In this document: positions 17,958 through 26,465 of the stretch, piece by piece | Numbering within the stretch: the stretch's first letter is position 1 | How the letters are laid out: every line of letters begins with the position of its first letter | Assembly: GCA_963575745.1 (NCBI GenBank) | Contig: CAUYUJ010016488.1 | Coordinates: 1-64,000 of the forward strand | DNA length: 64,000 nucleotides | DNA from: Prorocentrum cordatum | Taxonomy: Eukaryota; Sar; Dinophyceae; Prorocentrales; Prorocentraceae | Reading direction: 5' to 3' | The notes under the pieces: generated by a model | Told to the model about the DNA's origin: nothing | What the model saw: only the letters and a program-made list of their open reading frames with translations | Database searches by the model: none | Translations under genes and position numbers: made by a program

Positions 17958-20711
17958 ATGGCCGCGGGATGCGGCGGCGCGCTGGCCAGCGCGGTCGATG
18001 AGGCGGCGGCGAGCGAGGACAGCCAGGCGACGTTGCAGTTGGCAGGCGCCGCGGGCGCAAGCGCCCCCGAGGACGCCGAGCTGATGGGCACTCTCGCGGG
18101 GGATCTCGGCCTCGAGGGCGCGACGGCCGCGGGGGGCGGAGCCGCGGAGGCGGAGGCGCCCGAGAAAGAGGAGGTGGCGGCTGAGGAAGGCGAGGAGGCG
18201 ACCGAGGGGGACGGAGCCGCGGAGGCGGAGGCGCCCAAGGAAGAGGAGGTGGATGCTGAGGGAAGCGAGGATGCGGCCGAGCGGGGGCCGATGAGGAGGC
18301 CAGCCGCCGCCAGACGCAGGCGCAAGCCGAAGAAGGTCAGGGCGAAGTACGCAGGCCCGAAGGGCCCGCCGCCCAAGGCCAAGGCCAAGGTGAACGCCAA
18401 GGCCGCGGCAAAGGAGAAGGCAATGGCAGTGGCCACAGCCAAGAAGGCGCCGCCCAAGTTCGCCGACATCGCGAAGTGGATGCAGCCCACTTCGAGGGCG
18501 AAGGCGAGCGGTGGTGTGCCCACCCTGAGGCTCGGCGAGAGTGCGCCCTCGCCGAAGGACGGCGATGGGGCGCTGCAGGTGGGCAAGGCGAAGGCGAAGG
18601 CGAAGGCGAAGATGAAGGCGACGGTGCAAGAGTTGTCGTCGCCGCCGTCTCGTCCGCGAAGGTGCACCTCGGACACCGAGTCCCAGGCGTCGGCGGGCAT
18701 GGGCGAGGAGCCGACGGCAGGCGCCTCGCCGAAGTTTCGAGTCGGATCGTTCGCGGCGCTCAGCTCGCCTGACAAGCGCGCAGCACCGCTCTCGCTCGAC
18801 GCCGTCGAGAACGAGTTCCTCTGCGACAGGTGCGACCAGCCGTGCGACGTCATGAAGGCCTACCCAGTGCGGATGACGAAGAAGGGCCAGATCTACAGGT
18901 GCGCGTTGTGCAGCACGCGGGGGGCGCAAGCGAATCGGGCGCCCGAGTGGAAGGAGATGGCCTCGAAGCTGAAGGACTTCAGCATTGAGGAGAGGGTCGA
19001 GTTCTGGAAGAAGATCCGCGCCTGCAGCGGCCAATCAAGCGTCAAGGCCATGGCCCAGGCGACCTTGAAGGCGATCCACGAGAAAGGGACGCGGGCGGGC
19101 AAGAGAGGCGGCTACTACCCGCTGAGCTGGTACAAGTGGCAATGCTTCCCGTGGAGAAGGATCAAGAAGACGTGCACTGACACGTTGAACCATGCCGTGA
19201 TGGGGTTGTGCTACAAGGTGGACATCCACGAGATCGAGAAGTGGGAGGCCAACATCGCGCGGCGTGAGAATGAGTATGGGGCATCGCGCGCCGCCGAGGC
19301 CGAAGACGGGCTCGAGGCTTCAGGCTCAGACGACAAGGAGCCCTGCACCAGAAAGACGCCCGCATCCGCGCAAGCGGGGGCCGAGATCGCCGACGACAGC
19401 GCCGAGGAGGGCGAGGAGGAGAGCGCCGAGGACCCCGACAGCACCGCTGATGTCGATGATGCCGAGGACTCCGACAGCACCGAGGGCTCGGAGCAGTTGC
19501 AGAGTGGCAGCGATGACTCGGACAGTTTTGGCCTCGAGACCTCGGGCGAGGACTCCATGGGGGACGGCGACGGGTCGTACGGCGGACAGCCGCCTCCAGT
19601 GACTCCTGGCGGATCGAACGATGAGAGCAGCGACGACGGCACGCCACCCCCCCAGAACAGAAAAATGCAGAGCAAGGAAAAGCCCAAGGGCAAGAGCTCT
19701 AAGGACAAGGAAAAGTCAAAGGACAAGGATAAGGAGAAGGACAAGTCCAAGAGCAAGGCCGCCGATAAAGATAAGGACGCTGATAAGGACAAGGGAAAGT
19801 CCAAGACAAAGGACACCGATAAAGATAAGGACAAGAATAAGGACAACGACAAGTCCAAGAGCAATGGCAAAGACAAGGCTAAGGATAAGGATACAGACAA
19901 GGAAAAGGTCAAGGCCAAGAGCAAGGGCGCCGATAAAGATAAGGACGCTGGTGAGGGCAAGGATAAGGACAAGAGCAAGGGCAAATATAAATATAAGGAG
20001 AATGATAAGGACAAGAAGGCGAACGATGACAAGTCCAAGAGCAATGGCCCTGATAAAGATAAGGGCAAGCATAAGGCCACGAAAAAAGACAAGGACAAAA
20101 CCGATGACAAGGCCGATGGTAAGGACAAGAGCAAGGGCAATAAACATGATAAGGATAAGAGCAATGCCAAGGTCGATGGCAAGACCAAGGGCAAGAAGCG
20201 GGCGAACGAAGGGGCAGCCGAATCTTCGACAAAGAAGATGAAGAAGCAGAAGCCACCGACCAGCTCCTCGCAGAGCGGCAGCGACATCGACTCGGGGAGC
20301 TCGTCGCCTGCGCACCCGCGCGTCGGCGAGACCGCCAAGGAGCGCGCGGCGCGCGAGAAGCAGGAGAAGAAAGAGCAGAGTAAGAAAGACAAGGAGGCGC
20401 AGCAGCAGAAGCTCCTGGCCACGCGTACCCTGAGCAGGATTGTGGCGCCCATGTACAAGCTCGAGTCGGCGCTCAAGTGCGACGGGGTCGGGAAGATCCC
20501 CGAGGCTACGCTGGTTCACGCGAAAAAGCTCATGGACACGCTGACCAAGATGAAGAAGGTCGCCCATAAAGTCAGCAGTGGCAAGGTCGCACCTTCGGAG
20601 TTCACTTGGTCCGCCCAGGATGTCAGCGACATGTCGACGCAGGCGGCGGCGCAGAGCACTCTGGTGATGCCGATGGCCAAGGCGCACCTTGTGACTGCGA
20701 AGTCCTCGTGA
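17958..20711 (+). CDS. Element ORF D: 917-aa protein with CxxC zinc module and Lys/Asp repeat
   Basis: The ATG at 17958 (GAGCGATGG) is chosen; another lies 9 nt upstream. Order: an acidic Ala/Glu N-terminus; a basic stretch (RRRRKPKKVRAKYAGPKG); then a cysteine module near residues 289-318 (CDRCDQPC...YRCALC) of the treble-clef or zinc-ribbon sort. A globular ~130-residue segment with many aromatics follows (GGYYPLSWYKWQCFPWRRIK). Next are an acidic Ser-rich region and ~180 residues of KDKDKDKSK repeats (about 19665-20215). A helical C-terminal domain closes it. No known family is recognised. The cysteine module and charged linkers suggest a chromatin- or DNA-associated protein. The stop is TGA. 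Confidence 0.75.
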   Translation: MAAGCGGALASAVDEAAASEDSQATLQLAGAAGASAPEDAELMGTLAGDLGLEGATAAGGGAAEAEAPEKEEVAAEEGEEATEGDGAAEAEAPKEEEVDAEGSEDAAERGPMRRPAAARRRRKPKKVRAKYAGPKGPPPKAKAKVNAKAAAKEKAMAVATAKKAPPKFADIAKWMQPTSRAKASGGVPTLRLGESAPSPKDGDGALQVGKAKAKAKAKMKATVQELSSPPSRPRRCTSDTESQASAGMGEEPTAGASPKFRVGSFAALSSPDKRAAPLSLDAVENEFLCDRCDQPCDVMKAYPVRMTKKGQIYRCALCSTRGAQANRAPEWKEMASKLKDFSIEERVEFWKKIRACSGQSSVKAMAQATLKAIHEKGTRAGKRGGYYPLSWYKWQCFPWRRIKKTCTDTLNHAVMGLCYKVDIHEIEKWEANIARRENEYGASRAAEAEDGLEASGSDDKEPCTRKTPASAQAGAEIADDSAEEGEEESAEDPDSTADVDDAEDSDSTEGSEQLQSGSDDSDSFGLETSGEDSMGDGDGSYGGQPPPVTPGGSNDESSDDGTPPPQNRKMQSKEKPKGKSSKDKEKSKDKDKEKDKSKSKAADKDKDADKDKGKSKTKDTDKDKDKNKDNDKSKSNGKDKAKDKDTDKEKVKAKSKGADKDKDAGEGKDKDKSKGKYKYKENDKDKKANDDKSKSNGPDKDKGKHKATKKDKDKTDDKADGKDKSKGNKHDKDKSNAKVDGKTKGKKRANEGAAESSTKKMKKQKPPTSSSQSGSDIDSGSSSPAHPRVGETAKERAAREKQEKKEQSKKDKEAQQQKLLATRTLSRIVAPMYKLESALKCDGVGKIPEATLVHAKKLMDTLTKMKKVAHKVSSGKVAPSEFTWSAQDVSDMSTQAAAQSTLVMPMAKAHLVTAKSS

Positions 20712-20854
20712 GGGCCCGCCGCCATCAGCTACAGCGCTGGGACCAGCGCGCGGCCGCGCGGTAGCAGCAGGCTTTGACGCCGCTCGCCGCCCCGCTGAGT
20801 AGCTGGTGGCGCACATGTGTATAAAAAAACGAAAATGAGTGTGGGTGAGGGGGC

Positions 20855-21074
20855 AGCGATGGCGATCGCTTGGGGAGAGGGGAGCGATGGGGATCGCTGG
20901 GGTGAAGCGATGGCGATCGCTTGTGGAGAGGGGAGCGATGGGGATCGCTGGGGCGAAGCGATGACGATCGCTCAGGGAGAGGGGAGCGATGGGGATCGCT
21001 GGGGCGAAGCGATGGCGATCGCTTAGGGAGAGGGGAGCGATGGGGATCGCTGGGGCGAAGCGATGGCGATCGCT
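20855..21074 (+). repeat. Palindrome cluster 7 (9 exact copies, regular spacing)
   Basis: Units start at 20855, 20883, 20906, 20934, 20957, 20985, 21008, 21036 and 21059. Spacing alternates 28 and 23 bp, and the spacer base triplets alternate between GGC (or GAC) and GGG forms. It is a higher-order tandem of a palindrome pair. Confidence 0.95.
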
Positions 21075-21179
21075 CGGGCGGGCGTTGGCGAGGATGGGCC
21101 CGCGATGGGGGCTAGTTGCTCAGCCGTTTCGGCTAGACTCGCGAGTGACGCGCGTCGCTCGTGGCCAAGCGGCGGCGCG
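21075..21179 (+). promoter_or_regulatory. Leader of the transposase gene, duplicated before ORF F
   Basis: Directly after a palindrome comes CGGGCGGGCGTTGGCGA, then TTGCTCAGCCGTTTCGGCT and CGCGAGTGACGC. A ~120-bp near-copy (roughly 85% identical by eye) follows the palindrome at 24830, ahead of ORF F. GCGAGTGACGC also precedes ORF A at 11567. Confidence 0.65.
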
Positions 21180-23216
21180 ATGCCCAAGCGGCGGCGCGAT
21201 GGCCCCGAAGCGGAGTCGGGTATCCGATGTCCGCGACCTCAGGCGGCCAAGCGGCGTCGGCTATCCGATGCCATCGCTACGCATGGCGTATCTGGCAAGG
21301 CCCTCGTTCGCATCGCCAAGAAGCTCGCGGAGCCTGGCCATGCGCAAGAGCTGACGGCTTACGCGGTCCAATCCACCATTGAGGGCGTATTCGACGACGT
21401 CGGGGCGACAATCGAATTGCCCATGCAAGGTAACGAGCCGCCCTTCGCTTGGAAGCTCGCCAAAATCGACCAGCTCCTGCGGTAGGTTTGCAAGGCCAGC
21501 CCCGTGTAGAGTGAGCTTCTCGCGGTGGTCGCGAACCGCGTCCGCGGCGCGCCGCTCTCGCTGGTGCTGTACATGGACGAAGTGACACCAGGCGACGCGC
21601 TGGCCCTGAGGCACGATCGGAAGTTCTGGATGATCTTCTTCACGTTCCTGGAGTTCGGGGCTGACATGCTATGGAGGGAAGAGCTGTGGCTACCGCTGGG
21701 GTGTCTGCGAACGAAAGCGAGCAATCGCGTGGACGGCGGCATCTCCTGTGCCACTCGACTCCCCATCAGGGAGATGTTCTTCGGATCCTCCAGGCTCGCG
21801 GGAGCTGGCGCGCACGTGGGGCTGGCCAACGGCGCTCCGATGCTGGTGCGGGCGCGCCTCTCCAATCTTCTCGCAGACATGGATGCGTTCAAAGGCGTTC
21901 TGCGTTTGCGGGGTGCCAACGGCTGGAGGCCTTGCTTGCGATGCAGGAACGTGATCTTGAAGGGCGGTTCCGTCGACGGCGACGGCGGCTACTTCGTCGA
22001 CACCTGTTGTCACGAGCACGCGCGCTTCGATCGTCATTCAGGCGCCGACGTGTGGAAACTGCGGGACGACCTCGCCGCAGCGGCGGCGACCGCGGGACAG
22101 CCTGGCCACGTGACGAAGGGCAACTTCCAGAAGCTCGACAAAGCCAGCGGCTTCAACTACCATCCCAATGGCTTGCTGGAGGATAAGGAATTGCGGGCGA
22201 TAGTGAAGCCGTCCGCCATGACGTATGACAGCATGCACAACCTATGGAGCAATGGCACCGTTGGCTGGGAGGTGTTCGCGTTTGTGAAGGCGTGCCAGAG
22301 AAAAGCTGGCATCGGATGGCCCGAGCTTCACGCGTTCACGCGGCGCTGGCAGTTCCCGAGGTCGCACGGCAGAACGGCAAAATATATGTTCACGCCTGGG
22401 CACGAGACCGCGTGCAAGAAATCATTCAAAGCAGGCGCCAGCGAGCTGATCTCGACCTTCTTCGTCCTTTTGGCGTTCGCCGAGGAGCGCGCCGTCCGCA
22501 TCGGGTCGCTCGAGCGCGAAATAGCGTCCCTTCGGGCGTGCGGCCTGCTGGCGGACGCGTTCCTGAAGGTCAAGCGCGGGCGTGCCCCCCCTCGCAGTGA
22601 CTTCATTGCAGCGGCTGAAGTCCATCTCAACTTGCGCAAGCAGACGTACGGCACCAAATACGTGATGCCCAAACACCACTACGTGTTTCACAACGCGGAG
22701 CAGGAGCCAAAAGAGCTCGACTGCTTCGTGACGGAGCGCCACAATAAGGTTGCAAAGGCGGTGGCCGAACCAGTGGAGAACACCGCGCGCATGGAGGCCA
22801 CGACGCTCGCGGGCTGCGTATTGCAGCAAGTGCGGCAACTCGAGAAGATGAGGCCGACGGGCAACTCGCTGGTGGGAGCGCGTGCCGAATCTGACGGGTT
22901 GCGCTCCGTAGTCGGGGCCGCCGACGTCTCCGTGGCCAGGGGGCTGCGCTGGGAAGGGAACGCCTACAACGCGGGCCAGGTGGTTCGCTCGCGCGGCGGC
23001 GAGGTGTTAATCATCGACGCGTGCGCGGAGATTTCTGGCGAACTGCACATCGTCGCCCGCGGGATCGAGATCTCAACGGGCGCGTGCGGCCTCAGCACTG
23101 GCAGCGTGGTGAACGAGCTCCTCGTCATCAAGATGTCCGACGCTGACCTGGATGGCGCTGTCTGGGCGTGGCGCGTGAAGAGCAGCGGTGACTATATCAT
23201 CGCGCACGCGCGCTGA
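21180..23216 (+). CDS. Transposase-like gene, Plavaka/CACTA type, with two in-frame TAG codons
   Basis: From the ATG at 21180 the frame runs to TGA at 23216 (678 codons), interrupted only by TAG at 21483 and 21507. Candidate DDE-type residues: D133 in YMDEVTPGD, D233 in LLADMDAFK followed by a CLRC zinc-like pair (C252, C255), D350 in TYDSMHNLWSNG, and a late K-H..H.....TERHNKVAK block with E519. That late block is characteristic of the Plavaka/CACTA (CMC) transposases as I know them. The N-terminal 100 residues are basic (KRRRDGPE..KRRRLSD). The C-terminal ~120 residues form a beta-rich domain. The gene sits in the right half of a TIR-bounded element and is its best candidate for mobilisation. 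The two TAGs mean a recent pseudogene, readthrough, or assembly errors. Confidence 0.75.
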
Positions 23217-23268
23217 GAAACAGATGGAAACATGCGCCGCGCCGCGGTGTGTGTGTGTGCGCGGGGGG
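23217..23268. other. 3' spacer after transposase gene
   Basis: A short GC-rich stretch with a GTGTGTGTGTG run leads into palindrome cluster 8. Confidence 0.5.
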
Positions 23269-23524
23269 AGCGATGTCGATCGCTGGGTGAGGCGAAGCGA
23301 TGTCGATCGCTTGGGTGAGGAGATGAGAGGAGGAGGAGGAGGATGAGGAGGGGGAGGAGGAGGGGGAGGGAGAAAGCGATGCCGATCGCTGGAAGGAGGG
23401 GGGGACGGAAAAGAAAATCGAGCGATGCCGATCGCTGGGTGAGGCGAAGCGACGTCGATCGCTTGAAGGAGGAAGAGCAGGAGGAGGAGGTGGCGGAGGA
23501 GGGAGGATAGCGATATCGATCGCT
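23269..23524 (+). repeat. Palindrome cluster 8 (5 exact copies)
   Basis: Exact units are at 23269, 23296, 23375, 23421 and 23509; AGCGACGTCGATCGCT near 23447 has one substitution. Confidence 0.95.
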
Positions 23525-23529
23525 GGAAG

Positions 23530-23878
23530 ATGGGCGGGGGGTGGGGGGGGGAAAATAAGATCACTGCGCGCAGCGCGCAACCGTTCAGCTTTGGCGCGCT
23601 GCTGCCCCTTGGGCCCGCGCGGGGCAGGCGCGACGCTGCCCCTGGCGGCCGCGCGCAAGCGCGCCTCGAGCTGGCCGAAGGCGGCCGCGCACGACGACGA
23701 GACGACGACGACGATGCGACGACGGCGACGAAGACGGCGACGACTGAGGCGAGCTTGCCCGAGCGGCTGCTCGGGGAGGTGGAGCAGCTGCGCGGGGAGG
23801 TCGAGCAGCTGCGCGCGGCGAACGCCCAGCTGCGGGCGGAGAAGGAGGAGGCGGATAAGACGACGACGACGACGACGA

Positions 23879-23941
<63 letters not shown>

Positions 23942-24348
23942 GGCGGCGACGACGACGGCGGCGGCGGCGGCGACGACGACGACGACGACCCCCCCAGGTG
24001 GCGCGGCACTTGGCCCTCCAGATCGACATGCGCGACGTCGAGCTGGATCGGGCCGCCGAGCTGCTGGGCGTCGCGCGCCGCCGCGCCGCGGTGCATGCGG
24101 CGGCGCTGGCGCAGCTCAAGCAGGACGCGATGACGATCATCCGCCTGCAGAGGCTGTGCGACGCCCCCGAGGCGGAGGCGGCCATGGCGTCGGCGGTGGC
24201 CATGGCCGACGCCCTGACGAAGCCGCCCCCGCCGCGGTGGCCCCCCCCCCGTGAGGAGGGGCTCACGGGCGGCGACGGGCGCCCAGGGTCGTCCACGGAC
24301 GCCCTGACTGAGCCGCCCCCGCCGCCGCGGCCTGCGCCCCCGCAGTGA
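23530..24348 (+). CDS. Element ORF G: leucine-zipper-like protein with repeat-encoded Arg tract
   Basis: 272 codons ending TGA. Residues ~75-110 form a clear heptad helix (LLGEVEQLRGEVEQLRAANA, QLRAEKEEADK), comparable in style to the minus-strand coiled-coil ORF at 10158-10979. An expanded CGA trinucleotide tract (about 23878-23990) then encodes an arginine run. After it comes a second helix-rich segment (VARHLALQIDMRDVELDRAA, RLQRLCDAPEAEAAMASAVA) and a proline-rich tail with two ALTKPPPP/ALTEPPPP repeats. The start is uncertain, and the trinucleotide expansion may have altered or disrupted the original protein. Function is unknown. Confidence 0.5.
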
Positions 24349-24393
24349 GGCGGCGCGAGGCTGCGCGCGCCAACAAGAAGCTTGGGGGGGGAT

Positions 24394-24845
24394 AGCGATG
24401 TCGATCGCTTGGGGGAGGTAGCGATGGCGATCGCTTGGAGGAGGAGGAGGAGGAGGAGGAGGAGGAGGAGGAGGAGCAGGAGGAGCAGGAGGAGCAGGAG
24501 CAGGAGGATGAGGAGGAGCAGGATTGCATGGGCAGCCAGGGGGCTGCGGAGGGAGGAGGAGGAGTAGCGATGCCGATCGCGATGTGCATGGGCAGCCAGT
24601 GGGGCCGCGGGATTTGCATAGGCAGCCAGGGGGGCTCGCGATCTCGATCGCCGCGAGGAGGAGGAGGAGGATGAGGAGCAAGAGAGCGACGCCGATCGCT
24701 GGGGGAGGCGAAGCGATGTCGATCGCTTGGAAGGGGGAGGAGGCAGGAGAAGGAGGAAGAGGAGGATGACGATGATGAGGAGGAGGAGAGCGATGTCGAT
24801 CGCTCGGGCGCGGGTGGGAATATGGGTGGAGCGATGGCGATCGCT
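24394..24845 (+). repeat. Palindrome cluster 9 (5 exact copies)
   Basis: Exact units are at 24394, 24420, 24712, 24789 and 24830, with degenerate ones at about 24567 and 24686. A short tandem, CATGGGCAGCCAG...GGGGC, appears three times at 24527-24635. Confidence 0.9.
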
Positions 24846-24975
24846 CGGGCGGGCGTTGGCGACGATGGGCTCGCGATGACGGCGATTGCTCAGCCGTTTC
24901 GGCTCGCCTCGCGAGTGACGCACGGGGCGCTCGCGGCCAAGCGACGGCGCGCGCGCGCGCAGGAGGGGGCGCGTC

Positions 24976-25626
24976 ATGGGCGATCTCCCCTCGGAACCGC
25001 TGCCACCTGGGCTGGTCGGCGCGAAGCCGTCCAGTGTCCCGCTGCCGCGAGGCGGCCCGTGGCCGAATATGGCCAACGCGAAGTTCTTCAAGATGCCGTC
25101 GCCCGCCGCTTTCGTTGCGGCCACCTCCAAGGACGCGGCGCCGCCGCCGCCACCCAAGCGGCCGCGCCTCGAGGTTGCAGCCGCAACTGCCGAGGGTGGA
25201 GGCTGGATCATCGCCGAAGCCAGGGCGAAGATGATCTGGCGACGCGTCACCCAAGCCGCCAAGGCCGCGGCCGAGAAGAAGCTCTACGGCGACGCCGCGG
25301 AGCAGGAGGCGGAGCTCGCGTACGCCGAGTACCTTGCGGCTTGGGAGCGCTCGCAGATGGCGTCGGCCGAGAGGGAGCAGGCCATGGAGGTCCAGCGTTC
25401 GTGGGAGTTCGAAAGCGCCACCGTGCGCCCTCCCACCGAGGATGAGCTGGTGGAGCTGCTCGTGTCCCTGGGCGGGGATGGGTGGAACGACTCCAGCGTC
25501 CCCAGGCGGCTCCAACAGCAGGCCGAGCTGCAGGCGTTGAGCGAGGCGGAGGCGATCTGCTTGGCCGCCTTCCGCGACGGGCAGGGCGGCGAGGCGGCCC
25601 CTGAGGATGAGCCCCCTGCGCGGTGA
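24976..25626 (+). CDS. Element ORF F: 216-aa helical protein
   Basis: The start at GTCATGG (24976) follows the leader that is duplicated from the transposase gene. The first 75 residues are proline-rich with a basic patch (PPPPPKRPRLE), likely nuclear-targeting. Residues ~80-140 form a continuous amphipathic helix (AEARAKMIWRRVTQAAKAAA, then EQEAELAYAEYLAAWERSQM). A small acidic C-terminal domain follows (PTEDELVELLVSLGGDGW). No family is recognised. The stop is TGA. The shared leader suggests co-regulation with the transposase. Confidence 0.65.
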   Translation: MGDLPSEPLPPGLVGAKPSSVPLPRGGPWPNMANAKFFKMPSPAAFVAATSKDAAPPPPPKRPRLEVAAATAEGGGWIIAEARAKMIWRRVTQAAKAAAEKKLYGDAAEQEAELAYAEYLAAWERSQMASAEREQAMEVQRSWEFESATVRPPTEDELVELLVSLGGDGWNDSSVPRRLQQQAELQALSEAEAICLAAFRDGQGGEAAPEDEPPAR

Positions 25627-25722
25627 GGAGGCCGCGCGTACACTGAGGACGCGGCCGCGCGCGGTGAGGAGGCCGCGCGCCCCGCCGCGCTCATCACTCT
25701 CCTCCCCCCCTCCCCCCCCTCA

Positions 25723-25776
25723 CAGCGATCGACATCGCTCTCCTCCTCCTCCTCCTCCCAAGCGATCGCGATCGCT
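25723..25776 (-). repeat. Palindrome cluster 10 (2 copies, one perfect, inverted)
   Basis: 25723 is in the opposite orientation (AGCGATCGACATCGCT). 25761 is a fully symmetric AGCGATCGCGATCGCT. With the copy at 11083, these are the only units not in plus orientation. Confidence 0.95.
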
Positions 25777-25787
25777 TCGTTTCCCTA

Positions 25788-25921
25788 AGTAACTTATAAG
25801 TATCTTATAGTGTTAGCTTAAGTAACTTAAGAACATCAACTTAAGTTACTTATAAGTATCTTAGTAAGTACCCATAAGTAGCTCATGAAAGTAGCTATGT
25901 TACTTGCGATACTTATACATA
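25788..25921. repeat. Right AT-rich subterminal repeat block
   Basis: AAGTAACTTATAAGTATCTTA and close variants occur three or more times, mirroring 9183-9422. Confidence 0.75.
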
Positions 25922-25922
25922 G

Positions 25923-25957
25923 GGTGCTACTAGCATAAGAGCCACCATTCTCGAAGC
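25923..25957 (-). repeat. Right terminal inverted repeat of the 16.8-kb element
   Basis: The reverse complement begins GCTTCGAGAATGGTGG and continues CTCTTATGCTAGTAGCACC, matching the left end at 9147. Confidence 0.85.
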
Positions 25958-25969
25958 GCCACCGTTTCT

Positions 25970-26055
25970 CGAGGCCTTCGGCGGAGCACCCCATGGGCCA
26001 CGAAGCGTGTGAGGGGTGCGCCGACCTGGAGGTGGAACTGCATGCGGACCCTGCC
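25970..26055 (-). repeat. Single unit of the 89-bp satellite beside the element
   Basis: Read on the minus strand, it carries GCAGGGTCCGCATGCAGTTCC, then CGGCGCACCCCTCACACGCTTCGTGGCCCATGGGGTGCTCC. This is the repeat unit of the array at 61890-63400, 36 kb away. Confidence 0.8.
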
Positions 26056-26092
26056 AGCCGCCTGCCGCTGGCCCTCCGTCGCCTTCCGCCCA

Positions 26093-26262
26093 CAGACCCC
26101 CGACGTCGTGATTTTTTCCTGACGCGACCCCCAGAGGTCTCGACCCATTCCCCGGGACTGGTTTCTCGTCCGGAATCGTTTTTTTGACGGTCCTGAGGGC
26201 CGGTGAGGGCCCCCCAAAGCCGAAAATAGCGAAAAACCTCCCGTCGTGATCTTTTCATGACT
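26093..26262 (+). repeat. Dispersed ~170-bp repeat, copy 3
   Basis: A full-length member with both end motifs (GACGTCGTGATTTTTTC and CCGTCGTGATCTTTTCATGA) and the central GGGCCGGTGAGGGCCCCC. Confidence 0.8.
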
Positions 26263-26465
26263 CGAAGGGGGTCCGGGGCCGAGGAAGAGGTGCCCCGTCC
26301 TCGACCTCACCGGAGGCGAGGCGCGTGCCTGGAGCGCCTCGGCCGACCTCCCGCGGAGCGCGCTGCACGGCTCCGCGGCCCGCGGAGCCCCCCCCCCCCC
26401 CCCCCCCCCCCCTCAAGGGCGCGCATCGGCGGACCCGCGCGGCAGCACGGCCGGATGTCGGCTAC

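Larger units (their letters stand above)
9147..25957. mobile_element. 16.8-kb multi-gene TIR element nested in the channel intron
   Basis: The left end reads GCTTCGAGAATGGTGG from 9147. The right end is its inverted counterpart, ending at 25957. Similarity runs about 35 bp (one substitution in the first 20). GCC immediately flanks both ends (9144-9146 and 25958-25960), compatible with a 3-bp target duplication. Inside are AT-rich subterminal repeats, seven plus-strand ORFs, one minus-strand coiled-coil ORF, a transposase-like gene with CACTA/Plavaka character, more than 50 copies of a 16-bp palindrome, and an inverted-repeat block at the midpoint. CACTA-group elements make 2-3-bp duplications, which agrees with the transposase type. 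The unusual points are the number of cargo ORFs and the palindromes confined to the element. Confidence 0.8.
7218..26465 (-). other. Very large channel intron (~19.2 kb) hosting a multi-gene element
   Basis: The donor on the minus strand is AAT|GTAGCC at 26465 and the acceptor is GCCGCAG at 7218. The intron contains a hAT-type MITE, dispersed repeats and the complete 16.8-kb element 9147-25957. Exons on both sides are collinear parts of one channel (S1-S2 before, S3-S5 after), so the element is nested in a gene whose coding parts are still open. Confidence 0.65.

Noticed and set aside
21180-23216. A short intron removing both TAG codons of the transposase
   Set aside because: The frame is identical on both sides and the interval is only about 40 nt. 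No convincing donor/acceptor pair was seen, though it cannot be fully excluded.
9760-25776. Cyanobacterial origin, because GGC-type palindromes contain the HIP1 octamer GCGATCGC
   Set aside because: Only some units contain it, the invariant part is AGCGAT..ATCGCT, and the region is bounded by TIRs inside a eukaryotic gene with spliced exons.
9760-25776. CRISPR-like array
   Set aside because: Palindromes have very irregular spacing, G/A-rich filler rather than unique spacers, and no cas genes.
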